From positions 1-19,570 of the forward strand of contig JALFRH010000184.1 in the NCBI GenBank assembly GCA_022785155.1: DNA of 19,570 nt, given 5' to 3'. Below the pieces are notes generated by a model. The model was not told the origin of the DNA. It was given only the letters and a program-made list of their open reading frames with translations, and did not search any database. Both the position numbers and the translations under genes were made by a program. The stretch is from Spirochaetales bacterium. GTDB taxonomy: Bacteria; Spirochaetota; Spirochaetia; Sphaerochaetales; Sphaerochaetaceae. Positions 1 to 7,194 of this stretch are shown piece by piece (within the stretch, counting starts at the first letter, position 1; every line of letters starts with the position of its first letter).

Positions 1-11
1 TCCCCGCCTGT

Positions 12-83
12 TCAAAGACGCCTCCATACATTGTAGGCTTCTTCTTTTATGTCTTCAAACTGTGCTTTGTTTTCAATAAACAT
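12..83 (-). CDS. Short ORF downstream of the GH57-like gene; possibly the frameshifted start of a longer gene
   Basis: A 23-codon ORF begins MFIENKAQFEDIK and ends at a TGA at 14-12. Its ATG has a very good ribosome binding site (AGGAG, 7 bases upstream) and lies only about 20 bases past the GH57-like stop codon, so it is probably the next gene of the rnf operon. The +1 frame, just after an A4 run at about 45-48, is open to the window edge and reads KKKPTMYGGVFEQAG. Removing one A from the run would join the two frames into one continuous protein. It is either a real tiny peptide, a gene with a one-base frameshift, or a sequencing error. I do not recognise the family, and the window ends too soon to decide. 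Confidence 0.4.
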   Translation of the reverse strand: MFIENKAQFEDIKEEAYNVWRRL

Positions 84-102
84 ATTTTTCTCCTATTTAG
101 TA

Positions 103-1914
103 TTATTCAGGGTCGCTCTTTTTCTGTCCCTGTACTCTCATAACCAACCTATAGGTTACCGATTCATCCACCTCTGCTTCAAGAGGGAAAGTGAAAACTA
201 TTTTTCTCCCTAAAGAGAACACCTCTTCTCCAAGAGCCGTCACTTCCCTTACCTTCAGGTTTTCTTCTGTAAGGGTAAAGGTGGAAGTGCTGGAGAAGAT
301 CATCTGGATATCTTCTTCAGATTTTGATGAATACTTTACTGTCTTGGCCCTTACAACCCCTTTGGTGACCATATCCATTCTCTGTTCCGGTCCAGAAAGG
401 GAAGCGTCATCCATAGATAGGTAAACTACAAGGGAGTAGTTTCCCTCCAATCTTTTATCACTATTATTGGTCAAGAGTACGTCGAGGATAAAAGTAGAGG
501 CCCTCATTTTATATCGCTTGGAAAGAAGGAAAGGAAGGTTGTTCTTCTCCATCATAAACTCTATTTCACTTCTTTTCTTATCCAAGGATTCATATGTGAA
601 CATCTCATCCTGGGTGTTCCACTCTTCACCATCGATTTCTATGATATCTGAAAAAGATTTCTGTAATGGTGCATCAGGAATATTTCTGTCCAAGGGAGTT
701 CTGGAGTCGAATATGTTTATACACTGGGGGATGAAATCAAATTCAGGGGAAGATGCACCTTTGGGGGATATGACGGACAAATAGGATTTGTTGGACATGA
801 CTACGTCAGGTCTCTGTATATCTTCCCAATCCCATTCCCTGTATGCTGTGGATTCCGTATACTCCAGGAAAAAGCTTTCAGCGCTGATTATGCTCTCCCA
901 GAAACTCTTCCTGGTCCTATATCTCATAGGAGAGAGCTGTACATCATGAATAAACAAGGGGCCTGTAGCTACATTGAACAGAGCTGTGGATACATCTTTC
1001 TTGAGAAACCTATTGGTTCTGGCTTGGGTTCCTTCAGCCAAGGTGATATATCTGTTGTAAAGATATCTGTAGCTGTCGTTATGTACCAAAAGTTCATTGA
1101 AAGTGGAGAAAGAGTATGTAACGCCGTCTCTTCCATACCATCCCTGGGAAAGGTATCCCGGCCTATGGGCAGGTATGTCGTTTACAAGAGTGGTGGGAAA
1201 GGATGAAAGAATGTCGATCACCAGATTACCTGGTTTTTCACCTTCACCTTCCCTCTCTCTTCCCAATACCAATTGGTCCATATTGAGAAATACTATCTTG
1301 TCATCCTGACTATCTTTCAGATAGGAAAGAATAGTATTCTTCAATTCCTTGTATTTGATCTCCCCCTTGCTGAAGGCTTCCACCAACATGGATACAGTAT
1401 CGTCAATGGGATAAATCTTTTCTTTTCTTCCCAACTCGCTCATGGAAAAGGGATGGGAGAAGGAAGTGGAGCTTCCTGCTTTATAAGAAGAGATCACCAC
1501 ATTATCGATGCCTGCATTCTTCAATAGGGAAATATATAATGGCTGCCATACCTGGCCATAGAAGAAGGCGGTCGTGGGCAGAACACCATACTCATGACGG
1601 ACGGAGGAAGTCAGCCTCTCGATTTGTGAAACCCTGTCTTTAGGGGGAATAAGAGAGAGGATGGATTGGGACCAGGAACCTGTAAGGGGGTCAATCTCCC
1701 CTCTCTTACATAGTGTAGAAACAAGAGATCTATATTCCGGCCTCTCCCTTTGTATGTGTTTCATCATATATGATGATTGATAAAGGGAAAGACGATGGCC
1801 GGGATTATTATACATATATGACAGCACAGGCTCATAGACAAGAGCCAACGTCTTATCGAACAAAGACGCAGGCGGCATATGTAGTTGAGTATATAATCCC
1901 AAGGCCAGCTTCAA
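103..1914 (-). CDS. GH57-like protein (4-alpha-glucanotransferase-type fold), probably catalytically inactive
   Basis: This 603-residue protein has the layout of GH57 4-alpha-glucanotransferases such as the Thermococcus litoralis enzyme: an N-terminal (beta/alpha)7-like region (about 1-290), a helical region ending in a segment like LRRTVWENIIKAQ (here RYRTRKSFWESIISAE, 331-346), and a C-terminal beta domain (about 410-600). The key motifs are degraded. The HNHQP-type motif near the N-terminus is YTQLHMP (8-14). The nucleophile motif TERVWQP is YGQVWQP (119-125), with Gly120 where the catalytic Glu sits. HDDGEKFG is NMDQLVLG (211-218), keeping only Asp213. The YWHGxFGG motif is also absent. 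The alignment is from memory. The start is TTG, with AGGAG inside the last rnfB codons and 3 bases between the genes, so it is translationally coupled to rnfB. A role as a carbohydrate-binding or regulatory pseudo-enzyme is inference. Confidence 0.75.
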   Translation of the reverse strand: MKLALGLYTQLHMPPASLFDKTLALVYEPVLSYMYNNPGHRLSLYQSSYMMKHIQRERPEYRSLVSTLCKRGEIDPLTGSWSQSILSLIPPKDRVSQIERLTSSVRHEYGVLPTTAFFYGQVWQPLYISLLKNAGIDNVVISSYKAGSSTSFSHPFSMSELGRKEKIYPIDDTVSMLVEAFSKGEIKYKELKNTILSYLKDSQDDKIVFLNMDQLVLGREREGEGEKPGNLVIDILSSFPTTLVNDIPAHRPGYLSQGWYGRDGVTYSFSTFNELLVHNDSYRYLYNRYITLAEGTQARTNRFLKKDVSTALFNVATGPLFIHDVQLSPMRYRTRKSFWESIISAESFFLEYTESTAYREWDWEDIQRPDVVMSNKSYLSVISPKGASSPEFDFIPQCINIFDSRTPLDRNIPDAPLQKSFSDIIEIDGEEWNTQDEMFTYESLDKKRSEIEFMMEKNNLPFLLSKRYKMRASTFILDVLLTNNSDKRLEGNYSLVVYLSMDDASLSGPEQRMDMVTKGVVRAKTVKYSSKSEEDIQMIFSSTSTFTLTEENLKVREVTALGEEVFSLGRKIVFTFPLEAEVDESVTYRLVMRVQGQKKSDPE

Positions 1915-1917
1915 GTT

Positions 1918-2709
1918 TTATCTCCTGACGATACATTTCTGAGGGCACTTCTCCGCTGCAAGAGGACAAGCACTCTGATCTTTGGAATAATCATTCACAG
2001 AAAGGAATTTGTCTACTGTAAATGGGGAATTCTCGACTTTAAGTACACACATCTTACAACCGATACATGCCTTCAGGCAGTTTTTCTTTGCCTTTCCTCC
2101 TGCTTCATGGTTATTGCATGCAACAAGATACTCGGCGCTATAAGGAACAAGCTTTATTACTCCGTTCGGGCAGACCTTTGTACAAGCTCCACAGCCTACA
2201 CACTTTTCCTTATCCACCTTAACGTCCCCATTTTCATCATAGCTTATAGCCTTTACAGGGCAGACAGCCATACAGGAACCCATGTGGAGGCATCCTTCTT
2301 TACAAGCATTCGGGCCCTGGAACAAAAGGGAAGCTGCGTTACAGTCCTTGATTCCTTGATAAATGTAATCTTCTTTCGTCACATCCTTACCGCCCTGGCA
2401 GAAAACGAAAGCCACTTTTCTCTCGGAGTCTTCCACGGCGACGCCCATGATCTCACCCATTTTCTCAGCCAAGGCCTTGCCTCCAGGAGAACAGAGACCA
2501 GGCTTTGCAGTTCCTTCGGCTACAGCCGCTGCATATGCAGAGCAGCCTGCAAAACCACAGCCTCCGCAGTTGGCACCGGGCATCAAAGCCTCCAGTTTCT
2601 CAAGCTTTTCATCTTTCTTCACTTTCAAAAGCTTATCTGCAACAGCAAGACCTGCGCCTAAAAGAAGGCCCAATACAGATACAACCAAAAATGCAAACAA
2701 AATATTCAT
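1918..2709 (-). CDS. rnfB: Rnf complex ferredoxin-type iron-sulfur subunit RnfB
   Basis: RnfB is the membrane-anchored polyferredoxin subunit that takes electrons from ferredoxin into the Rnf pump. Numbered from an upstream ATG at 2718, one N-terminal membrane helix (about 5-27) is followed by the Fe-S domain CGGCGFAGC (Cys51, 54, 59, with Cys76). Two ferredoxin-like cysteine sets follow (139/143/149/153 and 173/176/179/183), then a C-terminal set (214/218/221/224 and 251/258/262). This extra C-terminal set resembles the longer clostridial-type RnfB. I prefer the second ATG (2709), because the GGAGG lies 10 bases before it but only 1 base before the ATG at 2718, and RnfB proteins usually begin directly with the hydrophobic helix. 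It follows rnfA by 15 bases in the rnfCDGEAB operon. Confidence 0.95.
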   Translation of the reverse strand: MNILFAFLVVSVLGLLLGAGLAVADKLLKVKKDEKLEKLEALMPGANCGGCGFAGCSAYAAAVAEGTAKPGLCSPGGKALAEKMGEIMGVAVEDSERKVAFVFCQGGKDVTKEDYIYQGIKDCNAASLLFQGPNACKEGCLHMGSCMAVCPVKAISYDENGDVKVDKEKCVGCGACTKVCPNGVIKLVPYSAEYLVACNNHEAGGKAKKNCLKACIGCKMCVLKVENSPFTVDKFLSVNDYSKDQSACPLAAEKCPQKCIVRR

Positions 2710-2724
2710 GTATCCCATTCCTCC

Positions 2725-3318
2725 TTATACAAGGCCCAAGTTTGTCAACAAACTGGAGTCGAACGCCATAAATGCCAAAGCCATGATTCCTGCACTGATG
2801 AATGTGATGGGAACGCCTTTGAAGCTTTTTCTTACAGGAGTAAGTTCCAGTTTCTCTCTTATATTGGACATGAGGATAATGGCCATGGTGAAGCCAAGTC
2901 CTGCTGCAGCTCCGGCAAAGAAGGACTCCAGAAGATTATATCCTGAATCGATGTTGATGATGGCGATACCCAATACAGCACAGTTTGTGGTAATGAGAGG
3001 AAGATAGATTCCAAGAGCCTTATAGAGGGATGGAGAGAACTTTCTTATGACCATCTCCACAAGCTGTACCATTGCTGCAATGACGAGGATGAAGGATATG
3101 GTCCTCAAATACTCCAAACCGAAGGGAGCCAAAAGACCATGGTAGACCATCCAACAGACAACGCTGGTGACGCTGGTGACGAAGGTTACAGCTACACCCA
3201 TTCCTATGGCTGAAGAACTGTTTTTACTTACTCCGATGAAAGGACAGATACCCATGAACTTCACCAGAATAAAGTTGTTTACAAATATGTATGTTATTAG
3301 TATTCCGATATAGCTCAT
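2725..3318 (-). CDS. rnfA: Rnf complex integral membrane subunit RnfA
   Basis: RnfA is a six-helix membrane subunit, homologous to NqrE, that pairs with RnfE as an inverted partner. Together they hold a membrane-embedded iron-sulfur cluster on the electron path. The expected cysteines are present: Cys25 in GICPFIG and Cys113 in TTNCAVLG. At 197 residues it has the family length. The sequence is almost wholly hydrophobic, with a typical start (MSYIGILITYIFVNNFILVK). Its ATG overlaps the rnfE stop by four bases (ATGA), with AAAGGAG 7 bases upstream, so translation is coupled. A short tandem codon repeat encodes VTSVTSV in one helix and has no evident special meaning. Confidence 0.97.
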   Translation of the reverse strand: MSYIGILITYIFVNNFILVKFMGICPFIGVSKNSSSAIGMGVAVTFVTSVTSVVCWMVYHGLLAPFGLEYLRTISFILVIAAMVQLVEMVIRKFSPSLYKALGIYLPLITTNCAVLGIAIINIDSGYNLLESFFAGAAAGLGFTMAIILMSNIREKLELTPVRKSFKGVPITFISAGIMALAFMAFDSSLLTNLGLV

Positions 3319-3950
3319 TTCTCTTCTCCTTTCCTACTTTCTTTCCATGTAAAGAAAGCCTTCAACAGTCCCATTACCAAAAGGGCCCCTGCACTCATTC
3401 CCACGACTCTGATGGGGTTTGAAGCCAGTCCCGGAACCTTGATGACACCATTCCATCCACCAATGGCGAAGAGTGTAATGGTTCCGCTTCCCAAGACTTC
3501 TCTGATCACAGCGATGATGGTGAGGCCAAGAGTAAAGCCAAGTCCCATACCGATACCATCCAAAGCAGAGTCAAAAACACTGTTTTTGTTTGCAAAGGCT
3601 TCAGCTCTTCCAAGAATTACACAGTTTACTACTATCAAGGACAGATAGATTCCCAGTGCATCATACAAGTCAGGCATATAAGCATGCATCAACATTTCAA
3701 GTATAGTTACAAAAGAAGCGATGATGACGATATATGAAGGGATTCTGATGGAATCAGGGATGACTTTCTTCAAGAGAGAAATGAAGACGTTGGAAAGTGT
3801 CAGGACGAATACTACTCCAAGACCCATTCCAAGTGCATTGGAAACCTGTGTCGAGACGGCCAAGGTCGGACACATTCCAAGCATGATTACAAATATAGGA
3901 TTCTCTTTCCAGATACCTTTCACCAGTTCTTTCAAGTGGCTTTTCTTCAT
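3315..3950 (-). CDS. rnfE: Rnf complex integral membrane subunit RnfE
   Basis: RnfE (NqrD homologue) is the second six-helix subunit flanking the membrane Fe-S cluster. Cys27 (MLGMCPTLAV) and Cys110 (IVVNCVILGR) correspond to the cluster ligands known in this family. The protein has 211 residues, a short cytoplasmic N-terminus and a charged tail. Its ATG overlaps the rnfG stop by four bases, and AAGGAGG lies 7 bases upstream within the end of rnfG. It lies between rnfG and rnfA, the standard rnfCDGEAB order. Confidence 0.97.
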   Translation of the reverse strand: MKKSHLKELVKGIWKENPIFVIMLGMCPTLAVSTQVSNALGMGLGVVFVLTLSNVFISLLKKVIPDSIRIPSYIVIIASFVTILEMLMHAYMPDLYDALGIYLSLIVVNCVILGRAEAFANKNSVFDSALDGIGMGLGFTLGLTIIAVIREVLGSGTITLFAIGGWNGVIKVPGLASNPIRVVGMSAGALLVMGLLKAFFTWKESRKGEEK

Positions 3951-4498
3951 TTTGCGCCCTCCTTGATATAGACACTTCCATTACCGAGGGCCTTGGTTAC
4001 GCCCTTGAAAGTGACAGTAGCACCGCTGACCAGTGCAGCCTGCTCCCCTGGCAGATCCTTTGGAGCAGATGGGAACGAGATGCCGTTTCCCATTCCTTTG
4101 AATAAATCCATGTACCATGACTCTTCAGCCTTCTTTCCAAGACCAGCAGTCTCGCTGTCCACTGTCATCTTGGCTCCCATAAGGGCTCCATTGTTGTCGT
4201 AGGCTGCGATTATGGAGAAGGAACCACCATATCCGGAACCAGAAAGAAGAAGAGCTGTTCCAGCTTTTTTTCCATCTTTATAAAGCTCAGTGGATTCCTT
4301 GACCCCTTCAAAGCCTGTTACTTCCACAGTCTCTCCAATCTCAAGGTCTCCGGCTACACTCTTCAAAGCCTCTGCGTTGGCTATTCTGATATTCTCTTCA
4401 ATACGAGGGGCAGTTATGTAATTGACAGAAGCACAAAGTACGGCACATACAGCACAGATCAAAAAAAGAACAATACTTGTCATTATAGTATTTTTCAT
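3947..4498 (-). CDS. rnfG: Rnf complex flavoprotein subunit RnfG (covalent FMN)
   Basis: RnfG has one N-terminal membrane helix (about 5-28) and an extracytoplasmic FMN-binding domain. The flavinylation motif SGAT is at 158-161, so Thr161 should carry FMN attached by an ApbE-type flavin transferase, which is not encoded in this window. The upstream motif SETAGLG (115-121) matches the conserved xETPGLG loop of the FMN-binding domain. At 183 residues it is slightly short but complete. The ATG overlaps the rnfD stop by four bases and has AAGGAGG 7 bases upstream, inside the last rnfD codons. Confidence 0.96.
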   Translation of the reverse strand: MKNTIMTSIVLFLICAVCAVLCASVNYITAPRIEENIRIANAEALKSVAGDLEIGETVEVTGFEGVKESTELYKDGKKAGTALLLSGSGYGGSFSIIAAYDNNGALMGAKMTVDSETAGLGKKAEESWYMDLFKGMGNGISFPSAPKDLPGEQAALVSGATVTFKGVTKALGNGSVYIKEGAK

Positions 4499-5562
4499 GC
4501 CTTAGCCTCCTTTTCTTTCTTTGGAGGTTTTACGTAGCCGAACTTCTTGGCTTTGCAGAACCTGTCTATTGTAGGGGAAACCATATTCATCAAAAGAATT
4601 GCCAGAGATACACCTTCAGCCAAGGAACCGAAGCATCTGATGATGAAAGTGAAGAAACCACAGCCCAAAGCGAAGATTATCTCTCCCTTTGCAGTTGTAG
4701 GTGTAGTGACCCAGTCTGTAGCCATGAAGAAGGCTCCAAGCATAAGGCCTCCGGATACAAGAGGAAGAAGGACTTCGCCACCAAAGAGTCCGTTTCCTCC
4801 CCTGACACCTCCAAATATCCACTGGAGAAGTGCATAAGAAGCCAAATAACAGACAGGAATTCTCCATGTGATCACCTTCTTGTAAATAAGGAAGAGACCT
4901 CCAAGAATCAACAGGAGAGCACTTACTTCGCCGATACATCCACCTGCAAAACCAAGGAACTCATCCACAAAATATGGATTGATCCCGAGGGAAGCGGAAA
5001 GGGATGAAGCTATTCCGGACACCGGAACGTTGGCAGAAGAAAGAATGGCTTCAGATCCAAGACCTGAGGTGATTTCCATCTTGACTGCACTTAAAGGAGT
5101 AGCTGACGATACAAGCTCCGCTCCACTCTTGAGAGGCCAAGGAAGAGAGAACTTGGACATCAGGGATGAGAAGGAGAAGAATACAAAGATTCTTCCTGCC
5201 AAAGCCGGGTTGGCCCAGTTGCATCCCAAGCCTCCGAAGGTCCACTTTACAATGAAAATTGCAAAGACTGACGCCAAAACAGGAATCAGGAAAGGAATTG
5301 ATGGAGGCATATTCATACCTATCAATAAGCCTGTAACCAAGGCAGAATAATCGCGGAGAGTATTCTCTTTGTTTATTTTGCCCAAAAGCCACTCTGTCAA
5401 AAGAGACGAAGCGATGGAGACCACAAGCACTACTGCAGCTCTGAAACCGAACATTACACAGCCCCAAATTGCAGCAGGAAGAAGTGCAAAGACTACATAG
5501 AGCATGGCCTTATCGGTGGAGATAGAGTCATGGTCGTGTGGACTGATTCTAACATTCAACAT
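4495..5562 (-). CDS. rnfD: Rnf complex integral membrane flavoprotein subunit RnfD
   Basis: RnfD (NqrB homologue) is a multi-helix membrane subunit thought to take part in ion translocation. Many hydrophobic segments are visible, starting at about residue 20. The flavin-attachment motif reads SSAT (152-155, followed by PL), so Thr155 is the expected FMN site; the second Ser replaces the usual Gly of SGAT. GLGCNWANPALAGRIF (111-126) is a well-conserved RnfD/NqrB segment. Length (355 residues) is normal. Its ATG overlaps the last base of the rnfC TAA stop (TAATG), and GGGGAGG lies just upstream within rnfC, so it is coupled to rnfC. Confidence 0.97.
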   Translation of the reverse strand: MLNVRISPHDHDSISTDKAMLYVVFALLPAAIWGCVMFGFRAAVVLVVSIASSLLTEWLLGKINKENTLRDYSALVTGLLIGMNMPPSIPFLIPVLASVFAIFIVKWTFGGLGCNWANPALAGRIFVFFSFSSLMSKFSLPWPLKSGAELVSSATPLSAVKMEITSGLGSEAILSSANVPVSGIASSLSASLGINPYFVDEFLGFAGGCIGEVSALLLILGGLFLIYKKVITWRIPVCYLASYALLQWIFGGVRGGNGLFGGEVLLPLVSGGLMLGAFFMATDWVTTPTTAKGEIIFALGCGFFTFIIRCFGSLAEGVSLAILLMNMVSPTIDRFCKAKKFGYVKPPKKEKEAKA

Positions 5563-6869
5563 TATTTTTTCCTCCCCATCTTCTTTCCAAGTTTAAAACC
5601 CTGTACAAGGTCAATATGGGATGGACAAGAGAAAGAACAACAGCCGCACTCTTTACAGTCCATTAGACCCAAGGCCATGGCCTCGGCATAGTTTCCATTC
5701 TTAATGTTTCTGAACATTCTGTTTGGCATAAGTCCCATTGGACAGTGCTGTACACATTTGCCACAGGAAACGCATGGAAATGTAGGGCCTTTCTTCTTGT
5801 CAGGAAGAGCCAAAAGGCCACCGCTTCCCTTTACCATGGGCACACTTTCATCAGGAACATCGAAGCCCATCATAGGACCGCCGCTTACAAGCTCGAAGAC
5901 ATCGTCTTTCATTCCACCGCAATACTCAATTAAAGCTGAGAATGGAGTACCGATGGGAGCCAGGATATTCTTAGGTTCATTGATGCACTCTCCGCTTACT
6001 GTGATTCTTCTCTCAAATAGAGGCTTATGGTACTTCACAGCTTCATAGATTGCAAAAGTCGTAGATGTATTGCAGACAATGCAGCCTATATCCAAAGGAA
6101 GCTTTCCAGAAGGGATCTCCCTGCCTGTGACAGCCTTGAGAAGCTGTTTTTCATCTCCCTGAGGGTACTTCATCTTCAATGGCTGTATTTCAATAGGATA
6201 ACCAAGTTCCTTGGCTCTCTTATCCAGCTTTTCGATGGCATCCATTTTGTTCATTTCCACGCCTATGACGATCTTTTCAGGATCCACGGCCTTGGCTGCT
6301 ATCATGGCTCCTTCCAACAGTTCGTCGGTATTCTCAAGCATCAGACGGTAGTCGCAGGTGATGTATGGTTCGCATTCCACACCATTTATTACAAGGTATT
6401 CGACCTTTTTGCCTGTAGGGACGGCGAACTTTACGCTGGTGGGGAAGGTTGCACCACCCATTCCGACTATTCCCATTTCCTTCACAAGAGCAAGAATCTC
6501 TTCCTTGGTCTGGCTCTTCCAATCATAAGGGATTGAAAACAAATCGGGCTGCTCTTCGTCACACTTTATTACCAATGCATCTGCATTGGCTCCTGTGGCC
6601 AACCTGACCTTTCTTACATCTACGACACTTCCTCTTACAGGGGAATGGACGTCTGCAGAAATAAAGGAGGAAGCCTTGCCTATGACTTCTCCCTTTTCAA
6701 CCCTGTCCCCTTTTGCCTTCAACGGAGTGGCGGGGGCACCTAGATGCTGAGACATAGAGACGTATAACTCTCCTGGAATAGGAAGCACTTCCACAGCTTT
6801 GTCTTTGGAAAGACGCTTCATATCATCGGGATGGACACCGCCTCTTTTAAAAGTGGCTTTATTTAACAC
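5562..6869 (-). CDS. rnfC: Rnf complex NAD(H)-site subunit RnfC
   Basis: RnfC is the cytoplasmic NAD+/NADH-reacting subunit, first in the operon. It has the RnfC N-terminal domain (about 1-100), a nucleotide/flavin-binding domain related to NuoF with GMGGATFPTSVK (136-147) and NGVECEPYIT (162-171), and two 4Fe-4S motifs: Cys366/369/372/376 (CVSCGKCVQHCP) and Cys405/408/411/415. At 435 residues it is the short form, without the long Ala/Lys-rich tail of the gammaproteobacterial proteins. The start is GTG, chosen because AAGGAG lies 6 bases upstream and the first residues (MLNKATFKRGGVHPDD) match the family. A good promoter lies about 30 bases upstream. Confidence 0.97.
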   Translation of the reverse strand: MLNKATFKRGGVHPDDMKRLSKDKAVEVLPIPGELYVSMSQHLGAPATPLKAKGDRVEKGEVIGKASSFISADVHSPVRGSVVDVRKVRLATGANADALVIKCDEEQPDLFSIPYDWKSQTKEEILALVKEMGIVGMGGATFPTSVKFAVPTGKKVEYLVINGVECEPYITCDYRLMLENTDELLEGAMIAAKAVDPEKIVIGVEMNKMDAIEKLDKRAKELGYPIEIQPLKMKYPQGDEKQLLKAVTGREIPSGKLPLDIGCIVCNTSTTFAIYEAVKYHKPLFERRITVSGECINEPKNILAPIGTPFSALIEYCGGMKDDVFELVSGGPMMGFDVPDESVPMVKGSGGLLALPDKKKGPTFPCVSCGKCVQHCPMGLMPNRMFRNIKNGNYAEAMALGLMDCKECGCCSFSCPSHIDLVQGFKLGKKMGRKK

Positions 6870-6900
6870 AACTGACTCCTTTTTTAGTCAACTACCCTTT

Positions 6901-6929
6901 ATTGTATGGTAAAATCCAATTCAAGGCAA
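6901..6929 (-). promoter_or_regulatory. Candidate promoter of the rnf operon
   Basis: On the minus strand there is a -35 TTGCCT (6929-6924), a 17-base spacer and a -10 TACAAT (6906-6901), close to the sigma-70-type consensus. Transcription would start near 6895, leaving a 5' leader of about 25 bases before the rnfC GTG at 6869. No other candidate in the gap fits as well. Confidence 0.6.
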
Positions 6930-6935
6930 ATTGGA
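6915..6935. promoter_or_regulatory. Palindrome over the rnf -35 box, candidate operator
   Basis: Perfect 7-base inverted arms TCCAATT (6915-6921) and AATTGGA (6929-6935) surround a 7-base centre. The palindrome covers the -35 element and most of the spacer of the proposed rnf promoter. A protein bound here would block RNA polymerase. The arms do not match the Rex consensus (TTGTTAA-type), so the regulator is unknown. Confidence 0.35.
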
Positions 6936-6943
6936 ATATAGAT

Positions 6944-6975
6944 TTTACATTCGTAAGCAATTTATTTTATGTAAA
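6944..6975. repeat. Spaced inverted repeat upstream of the rnf promoter
   Basis: TTTACAT (6944-6950) and ATGTAAA (6969-6975) are perfect 7-base inverted arms 18 bases apart, just upstream of the rnf -35. The region is very AT-rich, so this may be chance. It could be a second regulator site, or an UP-like AT-rich element. Confidence 0.2.
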
Positions 6976-7061
6976 CAAATTAGCTCATATACCCAATTCG
7001 CTAAATCTTTATTTTATTAAAAAATCTCAACACTATGTTTCTTTCTTTATACATATAAATG

Positions 7062-7070
7062 TGTTATCCT
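7062..7070 (+). promoter_or_regulatory. Weak candidate extended -10 for the first mgtE transcript
   Basis: TGTTATCCT matches the extended -10 pattern TGnTATnnT. It lies 16 bases before the ribosome binding site of the upstream ORF. The matching -35 position (TTTCTT, 7042-7047) is poor. A start near 7077 would give a leader of about 115 bases. This is tentative; the AT-rich gap offers other weak choices. Confidence 0.25.
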
Positions 7071-7085
7071 AAGAAAAATGATTAT

Positions 7086-7194
7086 AAGGAGAATCGTCAT
7101 GGACGGAGACCCTGGTAGTAGTAAAGAACATGTAATATCCGTCCGGAACATACTCTGACACTCTGTCTGTTCCGACGGGTAGGAGGAACAGATG
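7086..7194 (+). promoter_or_regulatory. Structured leader of the first mgtE with mutually exclusive hairpins
   Basis: Three helices compete. (1) GGACGGA (7101-7107) pairs perfectly with TCCGTCC (7138-7144). (2) 7137-7150 pairs with 7168-7180: 13 pairs including one G-U, with one bulged C at 7144, and this leaves the mgtE site AGGAGG (7181-7186) free. (3) TCTGTTCC (7166-7173) pairs perfectly with GGAACAGA (7185-7192), extendable by two wobble pairs into the ATG, and this hides part of the ribosome binding site and the start codon. Helices 2 and 3 share 7168-7173, so only one can form. The 5' strand of helix 2 lies inside the upstream ORF at 7099-7158, so a ribosome finishing that ORF would favour helix 3 (off) and an early abort would favour helix 2 (on). 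The pairings are seen in the sequence; the switching model is inference. Confidence 0.55.
7099..7158 (+). CDS. Upstream ORF (leader peptide) of the first mgtE, 19 residues
   Basis: The ORF encodes MDGDPGSSKEHVISVRNIL and stops at TGA 7156-7158, 33 bases before mgtE. Its ribosome binding site is strong (AAGGAG at 7086-7091, 7 bases before the ATG). The acidic and proline-containing start (MDGDP) recalls the EPDP motif of the MgtL leader peptide of enterobacterial mgtA, where acidic/proline nascent chains destabilise ribosomes at low Mg2+. A matching ORF with a near-identical initiation region precedes the second mgtE, which argues that it is translated and functional. The peptide itself is too short for family assignment. 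Confidence 0.55.
   Translation: MDGDPGSSKEHVISVRNIL

Noticed and set aside
2447..3007. 186-codon plus-strand ORF opposite rnfB/rnfA
   Set aside because: It is antisense to strongly recognised rnf genes, has no family signature and reflects their codon use.
3160..3185. Tandem repeat of a 9-base unit in rnfA
   Set aside because: Only two copies, in frame, encoding VTSVTSV within a membrane helix; ordinary coding sequence.
6960..6985. Rex-like redox operator upstream of rnfC
   Set aside because: TTGTTTACATAAAATAAATT on the minus strand resembles one half-site only; the second half does not match.
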